Source: Serinicoccus kebangsaanensis (GTDB lineage Bacteria > Actinomycetota > Actinomycetes > Actinomycetales > Dermatophilaceae). Taken from it: DNA of 64,000 nucleotides. Below, piece after piece: positions 62,224 to 64,000 of this stretch. The notes beneath the pieces are model-generated. The model did no database searches. It had not been told where the DNA came from and worked only from the letters and a program-made list of their open reading frames with translations. The position numbers and the translations under genes are program-made. The stretch covers positions 310,001 to 374,000 of the forward strand of contig NZ_VSLG01000003.1 of the NCBI RefSeq assembly GCF_008919445.1. The letters run 5' to 3'. Positions within the stretch are counted from its first letter, which is position 1, and each line of letters begins with the position of its first letter.

Positions 62224-64000
62224 CTAGTCGGCGGACCCCTGCCGGACCAGACCACGCAGCGTGCGCAGGGCGACCGAGAGCGGAGCCAGGTCCGGCTCGC
62301 TCATCCCGCTGACCGTGCGCAGCACCTGGCTGGTGCGGACCAGGGCGTCGCGGTTCTCACCCATCCAGTCCCGCACCCGGGCCAGCGAGTCCGCCTCGTC
62401 GGCGGCCTCCCCGGCGGAGTCGGTGCGCTCGACCACGGTGCGGGTCAGACCACGCATGACGCCGTAGAGGTCGTCCCGCAGCGCGCCGCGGGCCAGCGAG
62501 GACCACCGGTCCTCCCGGGGCAGGTGCGACACGTGCGTGAGCAGGTCGTCGATCCGGAACGCCTCGGACACCCCGAAGTAGACCTCGGCGACCTCGTCCA
62601 CGTCGCGGTCGATCTCGCCCGCGAGCTCGGCGACGTCCAGCAGCGAGTAGCTGTCCAGCAGCGAGGCGTAGAGCTCGGCGAGGTCCTCCGGTATGCCCTG
62701 GTCCCGGGCCCACTGGGCACGCTGGGCCCACCGCTCGCGCTCGTCCCCCTGCAGCAGCTCCCCCAGCTTCGGGACGAGCGACTGGACCGGGGAGGCGAAG
62801 CGCTCGATCTCCTCGTCCATCCCGGTCGAGAGCGACCGGTTGTTGAGGAACCAGCGGGTGGCCCGGTCCAGCAGCCGACGGACCTCGAGCAGGAGCTCGG
62901 TCTGCGCCTCGGTCGGCACCTGGTTGTCCAGCGCCTCGACCGCTGCGGTGAAGTCGCCCAGCGCGAAGACCGAGCGGACCACGTGGAAGGCCCGGGTGAT
63001 CTGCGCGATGGTCGCACCGGTCTCCTCGACCGCGCGGAAGGCGAAGGACACCCCGCCCCGGTTGATCATGGCGTTGGCGATCTCGTTGACGACGATCTGC
63101 CGCCGCAGCGGGTGCTCCAGGATCTGCTCCTCGGCGCGCTCGCGCAGCGGCTCGGGGAAGTAGTGCAGCAGGCTGGTCAGCAGGGCCGGGTCGTCCGGGA
63201 GCTCGGTCTCGATCAGCTCCTGCTTCAGGGCCAGCTTGGAGTAGGCGACGAGCACCGAGAACTCCGGGCTGGTGAGGCCGACCCCGGCCTTCTCCCGCTC
63301 GTCCCACTCGGCGTCGTCGGGGAGGAACTCCAGCTCGGGCTCCAGACCGGCGTGCTCGCCCAGGTAGCGGATCAGCCGCTGGTGCACCGTGGCCATCACG
63401 CCCCGCTGGTGCCGCCCGTTGCCGATGAGCACGTTCTGGTCGTAGTTGTGCCGGAGCACCTTCTCGGCGACCTCGTCGGTCATCGAGGCCAGCAGCTCGT
63501 CCCGGTCCTCGAGCGAGAGCTGGCCGCCCTGCACCAACGGGGTCAGGGCGATCTTGATGTTCACCTCGTGGTCGGAGGTGTCCACGCCGGCCGAGTTGTC
63601 GATCGCGTCGGTGTTGACGTGCACGCCGGTGGTCGCCGCCTCGATGCGGCCCCGCTGGGACAGGCCCAAGTTGCCGCCCTCGCCCACGACGCGGACGCGC
63701 AGGTCCCGGCCGTCGACCCGGATCGGGTCGTTGGCCCGGTCACCGACCTGGGCGTCGGTCTCGGTCGAGGCCTTGACGTAGGTCCCGATGCCGCCGTTCC
63801 AGAGCAGGTCCACCGGGGCGGAGAGGATGGCGCGCAGCAGCTCCTGCGGGGTCATCGCCTGGGCGTCGGACTCGATGCCGAGCCGCTCCCGCACCTGCGC
63901 GGTGATCGGGATGGACTTCTTCGTGCGCGGGTAGACGCCGCCTCCCTCGCTGATGAGCGAGGTGTCGTAGTCCTCCCAGCTGGAGCGGGGCAGGTCGAAC
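62224..64000 (-). CDS. NAD-glutamate dehydrogenase, 3' part (large GDH)
   Basis: The C-terminal 592 codons of a large (usually ~1600-residue) NAD-specific glutamate dehydrogenase; the 5' part lies beyond position 64000. The visible start reads FDLPRSSWEDYDTSLISEGG, a conserved stretch of the family. The Rossmann part follows (VDLLWNGGIGTYVKAS, VVGEGGNLGLSQRGRIEAA, VHVNTDAIDNSAGVD, HNYDQNVLIGNGRHQRG) and the alpha-helical C-terminal region. It deaminates glutamate to 2-oxoglutarate with NAD. The pdtaS gene follows by 20 bp on the same strand. Confidence 0.95.
   Translation of the reverse strand, partial: FDLPRSSWEDYDTSLISEGGGVYPRTKKSIPITAQVRERLGIESDAQAMTPQELLRAILSAPVDLLWNGGIGTYVKASTETDAQVGDRANDPIRVDGRDLRVRVVGEGGNLGLSQRGRIEAATTGVHVNTDAIDNSAGVDTSDHEVNIKIALTPLVQGGQLSLEDRDELLASMTDEVAEKVLRHNYDQNVLIGNGRHQRGVMATVHQRLIRYLGEHAGLEPELEFLPDDAEWDEREKAGVGLTSPEFSVLVAYSKLALKQELIETELPDDPALLTSLLHYFPEPLRERAEEQILEHPLRRQIVVNEIANAMINRGGVSFAFRAVEETGATIAQITRAFHVVRSVFALGDFTAAVEALDNQVPTEAQTELLLEVRRLLDRATRWFLNNRSLSTGMDEEIERFASPVQSLVPKLGELLQGDERERWAQRAQWARDQGIPEDLAELYASLLDSYSLLDVAELAGEIDRDVDEVAEVYFGVSEAFRIDDLLTHVSHLPREDRWSSLARGALRDDLYGVMRGLTRTVVERTDSAGEAADEADSLARVRDWMGENRDALVRTSQVLRTVSGMSEPDLAPLSVALRTLRGLVRQGSAD

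Overview
The window is about 72% G+C and carries WhiB1, PdtaS, ChiZ/YneA-like and LexA genes, a Pup-free core typical of Actinobacteria, a tmsA/tmsB-type branched-fatty-acid pair and many leaderless starts. This points to a high-GC Gram-positive actinobacterium, most likely of the order Micrococcales. An Intrasporangiaceae or Ornithinimicrobiaceae relative is my guess; no 16S gene is present to confirm it. I see no insertion sequence, prophage, tRNA, rRNA or CRISPR array. The window reads as ordinary chromosomal core and accessory metabolism.

Layout. 1-1.2 kb: end of one exported protein gene and a complete secreted protein gene. 1.2-5.6 kb: CUT1-type sugar ABC transporter (lipoprotein and two permeases, no ATPase), divergent from a ROK regulator. 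5.6-7.3 kb: LuxR-type response regulator and HisKA_3 kinase. 7.4-15.3 kb: DUF222/HNH protein, LLM flavin oxidoreductase, a duplicated PCD-VOC protein, a CPBP-like membrane protein, RecQ helicase with a phosphoribosyltransferase tail. 14.5-17.9 kb: HAD phosphatase/mutase plus GH65 disaccharide phosphorylase. 18.6-20.0 kb: SOS pair, a LysM division inhibitor divergent from lexA with an SOS box between. 20-25 kb: PRC-barrel protein, Sir2, two-component system, patatin. 25-30.3 kb: LysR regulator, comEC-comEA, DegV. 30.3-33.7 kb: leuS with an apparent leucine attenuator leader, and rpsT. 33.9-38.1 kb: tmsB/tmsA-like pair, holA, DUF952. 38.1-47.8 kb: DinG-like helicase, fdhD, DinB-family protein between two palindromic repeats, GH63 glucosidase, Pr6Pr protein, SDR, amino-acid-oxidase-like protein, histidine phosphatase. 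47.8-53.7 kb: hflX, PPOX protein, methyltransferase, NmrA-like protein, antiporter, miaA. 53.7-58.8 kb: DUF4282, small acidic protein, PpsR-type regulator with ppdK, FhuF-like protein. 58.8-64 kb: amidohydrolase, whiB1, pdtaS, and the 3' part of a large NAD-glutamate dehydrogenase gene.

How the genes work together. Sugar supply (ABC/ROK), disaccharide phosphorolysis (GH65 with beta-phosphoglucomutase-like HAD) and the PEP/pyruvate node (ppdK with its bifunctional regulator) give a carbon-handling theme. DNA damage and DNA handling are represented by lexA/LysM, RecQ, DinG, holA and the comEA/comEC uptake genes.

Most notable signals outside genes. (1) The octamer GGTATGCC/GGCATACC occurs about 39 times by eye, equally on both strands and in all reading frames, roughly an order of magnitude above what base composition predicts. 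(2) A 13-codon leader peptide with three consecutive Leu codons, followed by a strong hairpin and a terminator-like hairpin, precedes leuS. (3) Two 46-bp palindromic elements of identical length with a compensatory base change flank the DinB-family gene. (4) Many genes have a NANNNT box 6-7 nt before the start codon, suggesting widespread leaderless transcription.
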